Positions 49,332 through 61,483 of a stretch of DNA of 64,000 nucleotides are shown piece by piece. Position numbers and translations under genes: made by a program. The notes beneath the pieces were generated by a model. That model had not been told where the DNA came from and made no database searches. It was given only the letters and a program-made list of their open reading frames with translations. The stretch is taken from the NCBI RefSeq assembly GCF_963675165.1, contig NC_087383.1, positions 2,448,979-2,512,978 on the forward strand, in the 5' to 3' direction. Positions within the stretch are counted from its first letter, which is position 1. Every line of letters starts with the position of its first letter. This DNA comes from Halichondria panicea (Eukaryota; Porifera; Demospongiae; Suberitida; Halichondriidae).

Positions 49332-50630
49332 TATATTCCCCACTTGGGGTCTGTATCATAGCAACTGGCTGGGGTTTAACTACCATAAACCCCAGCCCTT
49401 GGCCTGGAGCACATTCCTCATAAACTCCCTTGCCTTGAGGGCGCACTGATTTTATACTAGATCTACACAGCCAAAAAGAAGCTAGACACTTGTTGACAAA
49501 GGCAGGACAGATGGGTGGGGCTCACTAAACACCAGGAAGGCTGGAGGTAGCCTCTACACAGGCTCTCCTTTTTCTGTTCTTTATCACAATCGTTCAATAA
49601 GATAAAATACTGTATTAATCGTTCAATGAGATAAAATACGGTATTAATTGGAGGAATAAAGAAAGAAATAGACGTAGAGTTAGGAAAAAGGAGAGCCTGT
49701 ATCGGGAAGTCGTGTGAGGGTAGAAGGGTGAAAATGAGCGTGGGCATGCTGAGCTAGAGATGTTGGACTGCCCACGTAGAGATCTATGACTAATAAAACT
49801 TTGCCTGCAGCAAGCTGGACATGGACTTGGAACTGGAAGTTTGCAAGCACTATAGCTAGCTAAACCTTAGGCTTAGCTAGATGATCTACTAGTTATATGT
49901 TCAGATTCTATCAGACTATCCACCTTTTCTTGTGTCTTTCTATAGTCTACTGATAGTATAGATCAAGAATAGCTTAGTCATCATTATCATATAGCAGGTA
50001 GCTACTGCCACCAGAGCTGGCCACGCTGGTTCTCTGATCTGACTTGCGGCACAGCTTGGTGGTTGTCTCAATTCTTATTAATTAATTAACTCTGAATGCG
50101 TGGGAGAATATCTTACGTCACGATTGTGGGCTACATATCGCCCACGTTCATAAAAATCCTTGTGGATCACGCGATTTCCCGAACCAGGCCTTACTTTTTC
50201 TTAACTGTACGCCCATTTCTTTCTTTGCTGCCTCACTATGTCTTTCTTATGATTTATCGATGAACAGTGACAACAGCAAGAAAAAGTGTAAGGCCTGGGA
50301 TCGAGGCTAGGCTGGAGGATGGGTGAGGCTCACTGCTTGGACATTGACAAGTTAGTGCGTAGAGCTAGAAGCTTAGCACTGGCTAAAAGCTATACGCACA
50401 ACCTTTTTGCCTCAATAGTTTTTGAGACTGTTAGCTAGTTGTATCCAAGGTAAGGTAGCTTAGGTAACAAGTACTTTTCATTCAAGTGGGTATATAACAC
50501 TTACTGTCCACTATATTTGAATTTATGGCAAACGTAAACCATCCTTGGCCTCGGAGCTTCACCCTCGTCCTCGGAGGTTTACTGCCATAAATTCTGATGT
50601 ACGGACAATAAGTATAACATAATATCATAG
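49332..50630. mobile_element. about 1.3-kb module C-specific insertion made of small foldback units
   Basis: Modules A and B read CTATAATATAATCTACTCAA continuously at this place. The insertion contains three separate inverted pairs: AGGCTCTCCTTTTT at 49,560 / 49,685; CCAGGCCTTACTTTTTCTT at 50,184 with its complement ending 50,299; and about 40-bp arms at 50,493 / 50,615 around GAATTTATGGCA. A 29-bp direct repeat (CGTTCAATAAGATAAAATAC) lies at 49,591-49,650. No gene seen. Confidence 0.7.
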
Positions 50631-51142
50631 TCTACTCAAAGGTTACTGCTATAAACAGGATTCACGAAGGCACCAGAATCAGAGAACACGTACATGTACA
50701 AACAGTGTTTATGACAGGAAACTAACACATACATGTACACAAACAGCTAAATGAAGCAAAAGCTGTATAATATCATTCTCACCTGTTTTGAGTGTCCTGA
50801 GATGCCAGAGGATGTACAGACAGTCCAGTGGTGGCTCCGCTATTAAGACCCCTTGAGGCCACGGGTACATAAGAGTTGATGAGCTCCAGTATATCTGGCT
50901 TATGATAGTCGGGAAGGACTCCTGCAAACTCCCCCACAGTGATAGTGATGGATTGCTGAAAGGTTAGAGAGGACGTGAGGTCAGAGGGGCCTTCTGAAAC
51001 GGTTTCTATGGAGATACGGAGGTGGCGGAACCAGTGTAGGGAATATATCCAGTACAGACGGACCTGCATGAGTGGACACAAGCTAAGTAATGTAAATACA
51101 TGTATGCAGATTTAAAGCGTGGAATTAAACCACACTACGTAT

Positions 51143-51717
51143 AATGAAAGCACCACGGGTGCTGATGCCTCGGTAGAGGTGCCAAAGCTACATAACATAA
51201 AGCTAGCTTTTATACACACATTGATCATGATGAACATTTTTAATTTTGCTGCATGCAGAATCCAGAATCACAGGGAAACTCGAAGAGTGGGTAATGATCG
51301 CCCATGATTGTTTTTAAAAGCGATCGATGCCAAAAGTTCAAGTCAAAAATGAATGGCTGCAAGTCAGCAGAGCTTTGCAGCTCTCTTCTCACTCTTGCAG
51401 CTATAACTAGCATTCTAGTGCAGAGCTAACTACTAAGTACAGTAGCAACACTCGGTGAACAAGTTTTGGTACAGACTCTTCTGAAAAGGCTGCAATGGCA
51501 TTTCAAGTAAGCAAAACTAGGCATAACACGAAAACTAAGCATTATTTTGCAAATCCACGAATTGAAATCCAAGAAAACATGACTAGAAGCCTATAAAAAC
51601 TCTTACTTGCACTTGATTCATCCTTGAGCAGCTGTAGCAGCCTACACACACACAGACACAGACACACAAACACACTACCGTATACCTCGCTTGCGCATGC
51701 GCACCGAGGCATAATTA
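51143..51717. mobile_element. dispersed repeat GAAAGCACC...GAGGCATAA (copy in module C)
   Basis: Orthologous position to 26,092-26,688, so it was inserted before B and C separated. It is absent from A. Confidence 0.7.
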
Positions 51718-52028
51718 TAGAGATTAAGGATTAAGCCAGTGTCAAAACATACATGTACAGTCATGCAGAAACTTAATAACAGCTATGAAAGCATCGAAGT
51801 ACATGTACGAAGAATAAATGCATATAGCCTTGTTTAGAAAATGGCCCAAAAATAGTATGTGCAACCATACAAGTACTTTACCATGGAGACTCACCTAGAG
51901 AGCTGTCTGCTGCCACGGCAACACACTTAGAGTGTGCCGAGGATCCCTTGTTTGGTCTCCCAGGACTCCTTCACCTTGGCATCCACGTGGTCCACCAGCA
52001 ACTGGACGGCCTTGTACCGATCCTGTCT

Positions 52029-52282
52029 CTGTGGGGGTACATGTACAGTGGATAATGTACACTGGGGGGCTGTAGGGGTACGTGTAAGTGGATAATGTTC
52101 ATTGGGGGCTGTGGGGGGCACATGATAGATACGCACACTGGGGGGGGGCATGTGCATTGGATAATGTACACTGGGGGGCTGTGGGGGTACATGTACAGTG
52201 GATAATGTACCCTGGGGGGCTGTAGGGGTACAAGTACAGTGGATAATGTACCCTGGGGGGCTGTGGGTGGGGGGGGGGGTAC
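52029..52282. repeat. short version of the 40-bp EFR3 minisatellite (module C)
   Basis: About six imperfect units plus poly-G tracts upstream of exon 7, homologous to 27,880-28,097 and 3,722-5,412. Confidence 0.85.
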
Positions 52283-53781
52283 ATGATAGATACTGTACAC
52301 TGAGGGGGTACATGTGAGTGGAAAGTACAATACACATGTAGGTACTGTCTTCGTGGGGATACATGTCTACACTGGAGGGAACAATTGATCAAGAATAAAC
52401 AAGGAGTATGTTGGACCTGAAAGCTATCAATGTTACACAACAGAATAAAGCAGAGAGTAACGAAATACTGTTGACAGTCTGTTATGGACAGTCAAGTCAG
52501 AATTCCACAAGAATTTTTATCAAGCGTGATGCACTATACACTATGGTGAGAACACTTGGCCACCAGTACATGTATATACGTGTACCTGCATGGCTTCCAC
52601 AACGATGGCGTACACACCAGCTGTGAATTCCTTGTCCGATATCTATAGTTTGTTTAGGTCATAGTGTCTACAAGGGGAGCAATGGAGTGTTACTATATAC
52701 ACAGGAAATGAGACAATGGTTGTCATGGTACTCCTGCTGAGACAACATTGCACAATAGGTCATAGCACTTTACTAACATCAGGAGTTCATTAAGAATCCT
52801 AATGAACTCCTGCTGAATGCAGTTCCATTTAAGTTACACCTATTAGGGAAACCACCTTGCCTACAAGTAGCACCGACGCACACAAGGCATTGACTGACTT
52901 ACTGTAGTATTGGCTTGAGGACACTATCGATGGGAGAGAGTCCGGCAAAAGCGATAAGCTCCTGCAGTGAGACTATCCTGAGAGTACCCCCCCAGACTGT
53001 CCCCCTCCTCCACAACAGGCTGGATCTCACCAGACTCTCTGTCAGAGTGGGAGGGAGGTTACTATTGGCACACACTGTATAATTATCTAAGGCCATCAAT
53101 AGGTACGTTTGATACAGACTGAGGCTATCAACATTTACTCATTGAAGTATGTGTATGCTCCAGGAGTAGAACTGAAGCAAATTGTAGTGACTTTCCTAGA
53201 CAGTATACCTTGACTGGGCGACACTGTGACTGTGCATATTGAAGAGGAAGGGCGGCACTATCTTGTTCATGTGATCTTTATCACTCCCCTCAGTCCTTGC
53301 AACCCAGCCATCCGCGTCCTGTGTGAGGTGTAGTGGGGAGGGGTGGAGTTGGTGATGAAACCAATGTGATCACAAGTTATGCGTGTGACAGAGCACCCTA
53401 AGGGCAGTACAGTTAAAATATGACACCTAACACTTCGACCTGTGGCCACTCAAACTCATTTCATGTACACATACTCGTGATATTTATCGGTGTCGTCAAC
53501 ATTCTTGGTGAGGCTAAGAGAGGCAAAGCGGTGGATGAGGAAGTCGTACTGTCTGTGGTAGGGGGTGTTCCCTTCCTCTCGCTCGGCAAACTTCACAAAC
53601 TGCGTGTGTGCGGAGGAAGGGTCAATGTGTTGTATAAACAAGTTCACTTCACACACTCACTCCTGGCCAATGGCATACCCCCTCCACACACCCACACATA
53701 TACATGCATGTTCACTTTTCACACTCACTACTCACACCCACACACGTTCACTCTCGGCACTATCACAGACACACACTCTAC

Positions 53782-54791
53782 TCACACAAGACACAGGACA
53801 GTTTGGGAGGTGTGGGCATGTGCCAAAGTTCCAATTGTGGCTGCCGAGTTGACAGCCGCAATAGGTCGTTTGTGGTAGTTAGTAGGTGCTTTGGGAGGTT
53901 CGTAGTCATCGCATTCCGTCGTTGCGTGGTCTAGGCTAAAGCATAATGAACAATGCTCTTTGGTTTTTGCATTTACAAAAGCCATAGCATAAAATGTTTG
54001 ATAGATCTCGCCCCACTTCATGGCTGGGTTAGCTGCAGCTGCTTTTCTAAAGTTTCTATCATACTGTATCCACCCGTCTCCAGCGTATTTCCGGGCCGTG
54101 TGGACGATTAGTGAGGAATACGCTAAAAGGTCATGCACGCGTGTGGGGTCACGTTGCGTGACAAATGAGACGTATGCGTTAAAGCATTCAACCCACTGTA
54201 ATATGTTGGCAACGCTGCGCTTTTTTCTGGGTTTCTCACCCGTATCGTTGAGGTACCCCCGAACGAGTCGGGTAAGAACTCCGCTAGTTCGATAAATTCC
54301 CCTTTTTCCGATTTTTTAGATAGTTTGTCGGGAATGGGGATGGCATTCTGGCCTACATTGACCGTATATGGAATAATGCTTGGTATCGTCGGTAATGTGG
54401 GGAGGCTCATGCGGGTTTGAGTACGGAGGGCACTAGTGGATACGAGGGGAACATGTGCTAGTGAGGTACTTGACATACCTGCCGTTCCGGTGCTGACAAC
54501 AGGGCCTGAGGTGGGACTCCGTGGGGTACCCGAGCCGGAAGCAGAGATGGTTGGGATTGAGGGTGGGACTGATGGTGAGACTGATGAGGGGACGGCTGTG
54601 GGGTGGTGTTGTTGGACTGCTGCCTGAATCCGCTGGTCCATTGCGGTGATGATCGTTGGTAACACCGCGCCGAGGGCTGCCTGGACAGAATTGGCAATCA
54701 TGGTGTGGAGAGTTGTCGGAGTTGTCGTCGGGTTGGTGGAACTGATCGGCGGTGTTCCAGTTGAGGATGTGCTCGAGGAGGTAGTGGTCAT
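53782..54791 (-). pseudogene. retroelement gag-like fragment (module C)
   Basis: It starts MTTTSSSTSSTGTPPI at 54,791 and stays open for about 220 codons (EFIELAEFLPDSFGG), then a frameshift in a G run near 54,256. The remainder (VHDLLAYSSLIVHTARKYAG ... zinc knuckle CSLCFSLDHATTEC at about 53,905-53,950) is in another frame. It lacks polymerase and integration genes. It is adjacent to EFR3 exon 3 in the same orientation, as in module B. Confidence 0.78.
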
Positions 54792-54940
54792 CTTTGTATA
54801 GAGAATTACAGGATAGATCAGCAAGAGAACTGACTGCCTGACCACGTGTTCCTTGCGCATGCCAGTACCTAGTCTCATGAATCAGCCGCCGTTCTTTTGG
54901 AGGTTTTGTCTCAAATGTCTTTGGGTGTGGTATTAAATGC

Positions 54941-54992
54941 AAAAAAGTGGGTGTATCTCAGTCTTAGATATCTGAGATACACCCACTTTTTT
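54941..54992. repeat. perfect 21-bp hairpin upstream of NLR C
   Basis: Arms AAAAAAGTGGGTGTATCTCA+G and exact complement, with loop TCTTAGATAT, about 80 bp upstream of the NLR start codon. It could be a tiny transposon footprint or a promoter element. It is absent from the module A promoter. Confidence 0.8.
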
Positions 54993-55071
54993 TGCAAGTC
55001 ATGCAAAAACAACAACACACCCAATATATTTCAGAGAGAGCTAGCTGCAAGGCACAGATTTATTTGCTGGA

Positions 55072-58033
55072 ATGGCCACTAAAGAGCAGAACCAAGGTAT
55101 AAAGACTGTCATGTTTCCTATAAAGGATAAACCCAATGATTGCTAAAGCATAAAACCCTCATTGGTGATTGCTATAACCTTGTGTGCTTGCTATCTATTT
55201 CAGAGCTCACAATTGACGATCTGAAGACAGAAATGAAACTGACTGATGAGCAGCTCAATACAGCAATAAAGGAACCAGATCTACCCGAGTTAGCAGCATG
55301 TTTCGACAATGTTCACAAAGGCTATCTTGAAAAATTGGAGCTCTCACCTGGAGAGCAAACTGACGTGAGGACTAGAGCATATGTAGATGGCACTCTGGCA
55401 GGAATGTTGCTGGCTTTGAAATTCTGGATTCTGACCAACGGACAAGACGCCACTTTCCAAGCTCTGCTACTCATCATACTCTCCCTGCTCAAAGAAGACG
55501 TTGCTGTTCGAGTGTGCAAGTACTTGTCTGACAAATGTGAGTCTGTCATGTGAGAGTGCATGTGGTCATTGTGGTACCATACGTTGTGGGAGTGATTGCA
55601 ACCAAATAAGGGACTTTCAACTTAATTGCTATTGTTACACATACAATTCTCTATTAACTATCACCAGGAATGGTACTCACCTATTGTTTTGTTTCCCCAG
55701 ACTCCACCACCTCGTGTCCCCCCTCCCGAGAGAGGGTCCTGCTGAACCACAAGCTGTCCTCGTACAGGGACTACCTACAAAGTCGCTACAGAGCACGAGT
55801 ATCCACATCAGCCACACAATGGCCTCCTGTTCCAACAAACAAAGTCTTCAAACTGGCCATGATTCAGAAGGAGAAAATACAGAGAGGAAGAATCGACGAT
55901 GAATTTGTTAGGCTATCAATCACAGGAAAAATTGACGATATTTTACTTCAAAAAACTCCAGTTAACTTGACTAACATTTTCTCTGAGATTGGAAATAGAC
56001 GAAACTTTGTGTTGATTGAAGGAGCTCCCGGCTCTGGCAAGAGCACCCTTGCTCTACACATCTGTCAGGAGTGGGCAGAGGGAAAACTGTTCCAAGAATT
56101 CGATATTGCAATCCTCGTGAAACTGAGAGATCCCCTCGTTAGAAAAGCTATTACAATTTCTGACTTACTTCCCTGCACAAACAAAGCGATGGCTAATGAA
56201 ACAGAAACTGCAATTATGTCACTGTACGGCAAAGGTGTACTGTGGGTGCTGGACGGATGGGACGAACTTCCTTCTGACCTCCCTAGAGACTCAATCATCA
56301 ACAAACTAATTCGACCAGACATGTCACGAGAAAGTCCGCTACACGAATCAGCTGTAATTGTAACATCTCGCCCGTCGTCTTCAGCTAAGCTCCACCCACG
56401 TGTATCGTCCAGGGTGGAGGTGTTGGGGTTCACTCCACATGAACTAGAACAGTATTTCAAGGAGTGTCTGAAAGGTGACTCACAAGCTGTGCAGACTCTA
56501 CTGGAGAGAATTCGAGAGAACCCAGCGGTAGAAGGTAGCTGCTACCTCCCCCTCAATGCTTCCATTGTCGTTAATTGCTTTCTTTCTGATAACCACTCAC
56601 TCCCCACATCCAACCACGGGATATTCATATCAGTTGTCCAAAGCTCTCTCAAGAGATACCTCCAGGAGAAGTTGGGGAAGACCACTCCAGTGGGAGACAT
56701 CACATCCCCAGACTCACTGCCCTCGGAAATCAGAACAGAGACCGTACAAATGTGTCAACTTGCATATCATGGGATCGAAAAAAACAAAGCAACATTTACT
56801 GACAATGATTTGGCCGCTCTTCGCATTACGAAGGAAATTTCAAACGTTGGACTATTACAAACTGTTCCCAGTATCATTAGCGATGGTCATCTGGTTTACT
56901 ACTGCTTTCTCCACCTGTCTATTCAAGAGCTACTAGCAGCAATCCACATCTCTCTCATGTCTCCCAAACAACAAATCTCTGTATTCCAGAAGCTCTTTGG
57001 GAATCCTCGATTCAGTGCAGTCTTCCAGTTTTATGCTGGTATCACCAAACTGAGTACAAGTAGACCAATCCTCAGCAAGCTACCTCGATTCTTGTGTCCA
57101 GTTCCAGCCACTGTTTTTGATCTGGTCAGAAAGGTTGTCAAAACTGAGAAAGAGAAGAAGTATTTTGAGCCGAAGATCCTGTTGTTGTCCCTCATCAATT
57201 GTTTGTACGAAGCTGAAGACTCGCGACTGTGTGTGTTTGTGGCCAATCTTCTTAATCACAATCTAGATCTTGATCGCACTACAATGAATCCTATTGACTG
57301 CCTCTCTGTTGGATATTTTGCATCAGTTTGTTCCAATAGCAGTAATGGATTCACACTTAGCCTCAGCAATTGCTCTATTGGTGACCAAGGCTGCAAATTT
57401 CTGGTCCGAGGACTCTCCAAGTGTCCTAACTCTAATAATGATATTCCTACAAAAGGGATACACATTGCCGAGATTATCGAGAACACTAGTTCAATATCTA
57501 AATTGGATTTGTCTTATAATGCCATTGGTAACAATGGACTTTGCACACTCTGTGAGGCCTTGTCCACTAACACATCATTAAAGACACTGAACCTGCGCAA
57601 TTGCTCACTAACAATATCAGACGACAATGGAGCTGCCCTCTATCAACTTCTAAATACAAACAATTCCCTCGAATATCTTAATTTGTCTGATAACACAGTG
57701 ACTAGCTGTCGTCACATTGCTGCTGGACTTGCAGTCAATAAGACTCTGAGAAGATTGGACTTGGGTAACTGTAAACTGACTGATCAGAGTATCGAGGAGC
57801 TATCAACTGGACTGATCAACAAGATTAAAGCACTGCAGATATGGGGTAATACCTCAATAACAGAAGATGGAATGAAGACGCTTGCCAGACATCTAACCAC
57901 CCACTGCTCTGAACTGACACGATTGTTGATACCCGACCACCTAATATCCTGTATCAAGACAGTATTCAGGGACACTAACAAAGAGAGGAAGAGAAATGGA
58001 CTACCCGAGATTAATGTGCACTTATTTGTGTAA
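55072..58033 (+). CDS. NLR receptor: Death domain, NACHT, LRR (module C)
   Basis: Same architecture as the module A gene. Exons are 55072-55096 (MATKEQNQ), 55204-55536 and 55701-58033, phase 1 introns, 896 codons. The Death-like domain is at about 9-119. Walker A GAPGSGKST is at 227-235 and Walker B VLDGWDE around 302-308. LRRs at about 660-890 (KLDLSYNAIG, LKTLNLRNCSLT, LRRLDLGNCKLT). It lacks the long first intron of copy A. It ends EINVHLFV where copy A ends EINVVY. Its differences from copy A cluster in the second half of the Death domain, between Walker A and B, and on LRR strand residues. Upstream are a hairpin and a gag fragment in place of EFR3 exon 1. Expected role is cytosolic sensing of microbial or damage signals; ligand unknown. 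Confidence 0.9.
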
Positions 58034-58610
58034 TTGATTGATTATTAATTGTGTATTCATTAGATTATTAATTTATAATTAATTGATTATTATTAATAAT
58101 TAATGTTTAGTTATAATTATATTATGATTATTGTTGTTATTAATTAATTAATAAATGTTAATTAATTTGTTGTGTTATGCATCTAATCTCTATCATTGGT
58201 CAATATAATTATAGCACATGTACAGATGGTGACGAGTGAATTCAATGCTTCCTACTGACACGGAGAGCATGTCATGCACTAGCTGTATGTATGTAACTGA
58301 ATACACTATTGTAATAATGCTATAACCTCCACCTAGCTAGCCTCCTTCACAGGCTTTCAAGAGAAGTGCGGCATGGGCCGGGATCGAGGCTAATCTCGAC
58401 ATGATTTACTTTTGACAACAATTATATTATTACTAGGACAATTTACAAAACAGTTAGTGTACAGAAGACTAGAAATATGTCGGCACATTACATAACAATT
58501 ACCTAAAAACAAATCAGTTGGAATTGGTCAATATAGCACAGTAATAATGATGGTTTAAATTCAATGCTCCCTACAGTGTCACAGAGAGCACATGCACTGT
58601 ACGTATAAAA
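58034..58610. other. AT-rich 3' flank of NLR C
   Basis: Near-identical to 12,241-12,840: TTAATTA-rich tract, then unique sequence. No gene recognised. Confidence 0.6.
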
Positions 58611-58613
58611 CTG

Positions 58614-60221
58614 TCAATGAATGTAGTGGAAATCCAATTTAACGCTCTGTCGATTTTTGTTTATGAGCAAGATGAGCAGATTAATGTTCACTTTGGCGCT
58701 TTCAAACATCTTCATGATTGCCAGGCCCTCGTATTGCAGCTGAAGGAGGTCCTGTGTGGGGAGAAGAGAGGGCAGTGAACACTTCAACTGGTGTAAGACA
58801 AAGAATGCATGTATTTGCAAGACAAATGAATACATGTACTTACATACACAGTACAAGCATACCAACACTATACCTGACACAAGGCAGTAAACTTCTTAAA
58901 CACTTTACGTACCTACCAAATTAATTCTACCTGTACACACACCCTCACCTGGAGGACCAGCTCCACCTTCTCTATCTGCTTGACGTGATCTCAAACACAA
59001 TACTTTCGAACCTGAACCTGGGCGAGTAAGAAATAATGTTCACATAATTATAGCATAACGTTGCACATAAGATCAAGGCCGTAAGCAAGCGGTCAGGCTG
59101 GTCAGGTTTTGGCCTAATCACTTTTTGCAGCTGGGTAGGTAATGGTCGTAAATATTGTGAGTGATAATGCGCATGCATGCTGTTTTGGTGAGGAAAAGTG
59201 ATGACCTTTTCTGAGGTAAAAATTCACCACTGTACAAAAGTTCCAATAGCAGAAAAGCAGCTGACCTTTAATTGCAAGTTGGCCTGACCACTTTAAAGTT
59301 GCTTGCTACGCCCCTGCATGAAGATTGGGGCATAAAAATAAGTCAATAGCCTCACACTGGAGGAATTGTTAAAGTCTAGATTAGTAGTATAGTCTGAGCT
59401 TCAGTCAAACAGTGGACAAAGTACGTACCAGAGCAATTAATGGCACATGTGATGATGATCATGTTGTTTAATAGAAGTATGCTAGTATAACGGCTACTCA
59501 AGTATACGGAGACTCACAGAGTGGGTGGAGCATATCTCCATGAACGCTGATGTATGGATGATTGGCTTGGTCACGTCAGAGTACTTGTCGCTACCCAGCC
59601 TTCTGTCCAGGGGGTCCACTGTCGATGCTCGCAAGAACTCTCTGTGGGGGGTACAATGGGTGTATGTATATTCATACCCTCTGCATGGCAACGAAAATAG
59701 GTAATGTGCAATTTAGATCATACGATACTTTAGTAGAAGATAGAAACATACATGGCATCATCACATGACCATCATTCGTACATACACACTTTCAACTATT
59801 TGACTACAAATTCAGTTTTGGTTATCACATTTCTTATACCTAAACTTCTTGAAGGCGTCCGAGTGTACGGGTTCATTACTGACAGGGCAGCACTCTCAGC
59901 CTCAAACTGTGCAAAGGAACAGGAAAAACACGATAAACTCTTAAACCAACAGACAATAATCATGGAAAGTTAATAATTTTCTGCTGATTTGGCGTTTTTT
60001 ACCAACAAAAAATATCTAGTCCAGTACTAATTTAATGTACATAGATGCAGTGCATAATGTAGGCCATAATCTGTACAGGTATACTGTACCACTTTTATTA
60101 CCTGTTGTTTGTAGCACTCAAATATCTACCCCATCGGCACACTGCTCTGCTCCAACTCCTCACAGCGATCCAGTGCCTTCTTGAGCTCTTCCTCCATCAC
60201 AAGTCTCTCTTGAACAGCAGA
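58614..60221 (-). pseudogene. coiled-coil protein gene, 3' exons (copy 6)
   Basis: Blocks 60,130-60,221 (SAVQERLVMEEELKKALDRC), 59,840-59,906, 59,520-59,641 (EFLRASTVDPLDRRLGSDKY), about 58,955-58,990 and one starting at 58,751 (DLLQLQYEGLAIMKMFESAK). Same exon order and splice sites as copies 2, 3 and 5. No 5' exons are present and no EFR3 lies upstream within the window. Unidentified family, probably a remnant. Confidence 0.45.
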
Positions 60222-60756
60222 CTGGGTAATAGATTGCATGGTGGTCATGTACACACACACAGGTATACAGATACAACCATCACAACATCGTGGTAGTGGT
60301 ACAGTAGTTATATAATTGCAGGTACATGTATTAATGAAAGCACCGCGGGTGCTGATGCCTCGGTGGAGGTGCAAAGCTACATAACATAAAGCTACACATT
60401 ATCATGATGAATATTTTTGCATTTTTGCGAACTCAAATTGCATGGTGGTCGATCATGTACACACACACACACAGGTAATACAACCACCATGTGGTAGTGG
60501 TACAGCTGTTTGCTCACTGCATTATCACAAAACAACAAAATACCATACAATGTTGCTATGCAAACAACATGTGGTCCTAAGCAATGATGGCTTCTAGCAC
60601 TTGTATGTTAAATGGGTACTTTTTGAGGGTTACAAAAATGTCTAATCTGCGAGACCCTCAAAAATTACCCGCTATAAGGTGGCCATCAATATTATAGTAA
60701 ATGCTCTCACGATCTACTCTTAGTGGTATAATTTTTATATGGAAACTAACATACAA

Positions 60757-61322
60757 ATGAAAGCACCGCGGGTGCTGATGCCTCGGTGGAGATGCCAAAG
60801 CTACATAAAATAAAGCTACTAGAGTCTAATAGCTTTTATACACATGACATGATGAACAATTAATTTTGCTGCATGCAAACTCAAGGAGTGGGTAATGATC
60901 GACCATGATTGTTGTTAAAAACGATCGATGCCAAAAGTTCAAGTCTAAAATTAATGGCTGCATTAGCAGAGCCTTGCAGCTCTCTTCTCACTCTTGCAGC
61001 TACCAATAGCTAGCGTTCTAGTGCAGAGCTAACTACTAAGTAGAGTAGCAACACTCGGTAAACAAGTTTGGCTACGTGCTCTTCTGAAAAGGCTGCAATG
61101 GCATTCCAAGTAAGCAAAACTAGGCATAACTCGAGAACGAAGCATTATTTTGCAAATCCACGAATTAAAATCCAAGTAAACATGACTAGAAGCCTATAGA
61201 AACTCTTACTTGCACTTGATTCACCCTTGAGCAGCTGTAGCAGTCTACACAGACAGACACACACACACACACACACACAGACAACTACCGTATACCTCGC
61301 TTGCGCATGCGCACCGAGGCAT
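60757..61322. mobile_element. dispersed repeat GAAAGCACC...GAGGCATAA (third full copy)
   Basis: It is inserted in the flank of the 28-bp array. The empty version ACATACAAATTATGGTGAGG is at about 22,472-22,491. It contains an internal (CA)n run. Confidence 0.72.
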
Positions 61323-61483
61323 AATTATGGTGAGGATCTGAAATGGAGAATGGGCGGGGACTAGCTTGCATATACCAGCAGATATGATATACATGTAGCT
61401 ACTAACCGTCCACTGAATGTATGGAAAGCAGTGTGAAGGCTGAAGAAACTGTTAGTACGAAGTACTGCAAAGGACATCAAACA

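Larger units (their letters stand above)
48350..53599 (-). pseudogene. EFR3: EFR3-like gene, module C (exons 3-10)
   Basis: Exons by homology: 53475-53599, 53209-53318, 52903-53038, 52586-52667, 51895-52028, 50783-51063, 49014-49226, 48350-48760. Exons 1-2 are absent. Lesions are the shared 46-bp loss in exon 4, a 4-bp gain in exon 5 relative to copy A, a 2-bp loss in exon 7 (near 51,930), a 1-bp gain in exon 8 (near 51,030) and a 7-bp loss in exon 10 (near 48,488). Exon 9 is open (LVKCLRAVADTCHSLVLETA). This is the most decayed of the three copies. A 1.3-kb insertion sits between exons 8 and 9. Confidence 0.87.

Noticed and set aside
54433-54942. Second minus-strand frame of 169 codons over the gag region
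   Set aside because: Alternative frame of the gag-like sequence. The MTTTSSS frame matches between modules B and C and leads toward the zinc knuckle.
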